The position numbers and the translations under genes are program-made. Shown here piece after piece: positions 63,832-64,000 of a DNA stretch of 64,000 bases (position 1 is its first letter; each line of letters begins with the position of its first letter). Under the pieces are notes generated by a model. The model did no database searches. It was not told the origin of the DNA and saw nothing but the letters and a program-made list of their open reading frames with translations. The stretch is from Hydrogenophaga sp. (GTDB lineage Bacteria > Pseudomonadota > Gammaproteobacteria > Burkholderiales > Burkholderiaceae_C). Location: assembly GCA_016741995.1 (NCBI GenBank), contig JACVCO010000009.1, positions 1-64,000 on the forward strand, read 5' to 3'.

Positions 63832-64000
63832 GCCCCGGCCGGTTCGCGGCACAGGTGATCGGCCAGCCGCGCCGTGAGCGCCATGGCGGTGAACGTGGGG
63901 TTGGCGTAGCTGGAGGTGCGGAACACCGCGGCACCGGCCACGTACAGGTTGGTGGTGCCGAACACGCGCAGGTTGTGGTCGACCACGCCGTCGCGCGGGT
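63828..64000 (-). CDS. GMC-family oxidoreductase, C-terminal end only (continues beyond window)
   Basis: The last 56 codons of a minus-strand gene cut by the right edge and absent from the ORF track. Translation ends ...NLYVAGAAVFRTSSYANPTFTAMALTARLADHL, the standard C terminus of GMC flavoproteins, where the Asn-Pro pair contacts FAD. Its stop overlaps the aldo/keto reductase start. It shows that the operon starts outside the window. Confidence 0.85.
   Translation of the reverse strand, partial: PRDGVVDHNLRVFGTTNLYVAGAAVFRTSSYANPTFTAMALTARLADHLCREPAGA

Overview
The window is high-GC (by eye about two thirds or more G+C) bacterial chromosome. Gene content, family types and synteny (recA-recX, a short type-2 argC divergent from sucCD, glnE beside yhdP, DUF3717/DUF1289 protein, TfpZ-type pilin accessory gene) point to a betaproteobacterium of the Burkholderiales, most likely Comamonadaceae and perhaps Hydrogenophaga. 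That assignment is inference from protein resemblance, not a search. No rRNA, tRNA, insertion sequence, prophage or CRISPR array was found. Genes are packed tightly, and many neighbours share ATGA or GTGA stop/start overlaps.

Layout. 1-6.5 kb: the 3' part of a topoisomerase III carrying a C-terminal SWIB domain, a GST, a TctDE-like two-component pair, a MarR regulator, recA and recX. 6.6-13.5 kb: an HscC-type Hsp70 with a membrane J-like protein, argC, then sucC-sucD closed by a strong terminator. 13.7-22 kb: a signalling block (CHASE2 Ser/Thr kinase, PP2C phosphatase, FHA protein, beta-lactamase-fold phosphodiesterase-like protein) running into a type IV pilin with a convincing sigma-54 promoter, an O-oligosaccharyltransferase/Wzy-family gene and a TfpX/TfpZ accessory gene. 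22-29 kb: moaC, an M48 protease, a holin-like membrane protein, two divergent TerC genes (one behind a yybP-ykoY manganese riboswitch), a DUF3717/DUF1289 protein, purB and a GST.

28.9-36.1 kb: a leftward eight-gene lipid-modification operon (FAD oxidoreductase, DUF1365, cyclopropane-synthase-type methyltransferase, chalcone-isomerase-like protein, MFS/GPH transporter, DUF3833 lipoprotein, SDR, NTF2-like). It resembles gene sets known from the singlet-oxygen/ChrR regulon and furan fatty acid synthesis of alphaproteobacteria. A 476-bp non-coding control region separates it from a divergent diiron ferritin-like gene. 37.4-49.9 kb: a rhombosortase-like rhomboid protease coupled to glnE, then yhdP, a nitrilase-family amidase, a DctSR-like two-component pair, a small membrane protein and mltA.

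49.9-64 kb: a leftward exopolysaccharide operon of at least 14 genes that continues past the right edge. It contains GMC oxidoreductase, aldo/keto reductase, O-antigen-ligase-type polymerase, acyltransferase, glycosyltransferases, polysaccharide pyruvyl transferase, LbH acyltransferase, nitroreductase, GH16-like periplasmic hydrolase, Wza, Wzc and a terminal J-domain membrane protein. The initiating glycosyltransferase and the flippase are not in the window.

The features most worth a second look are the lipid-modification operon with its control region, the Mn riboswitch, the pilin control region (sigma-54 site plus paired TGTGACA-N5-TGTCGC repeats), the two J-domain membrane proteins in unusual settings, and the redox enzymes within the polysaccharide operon.
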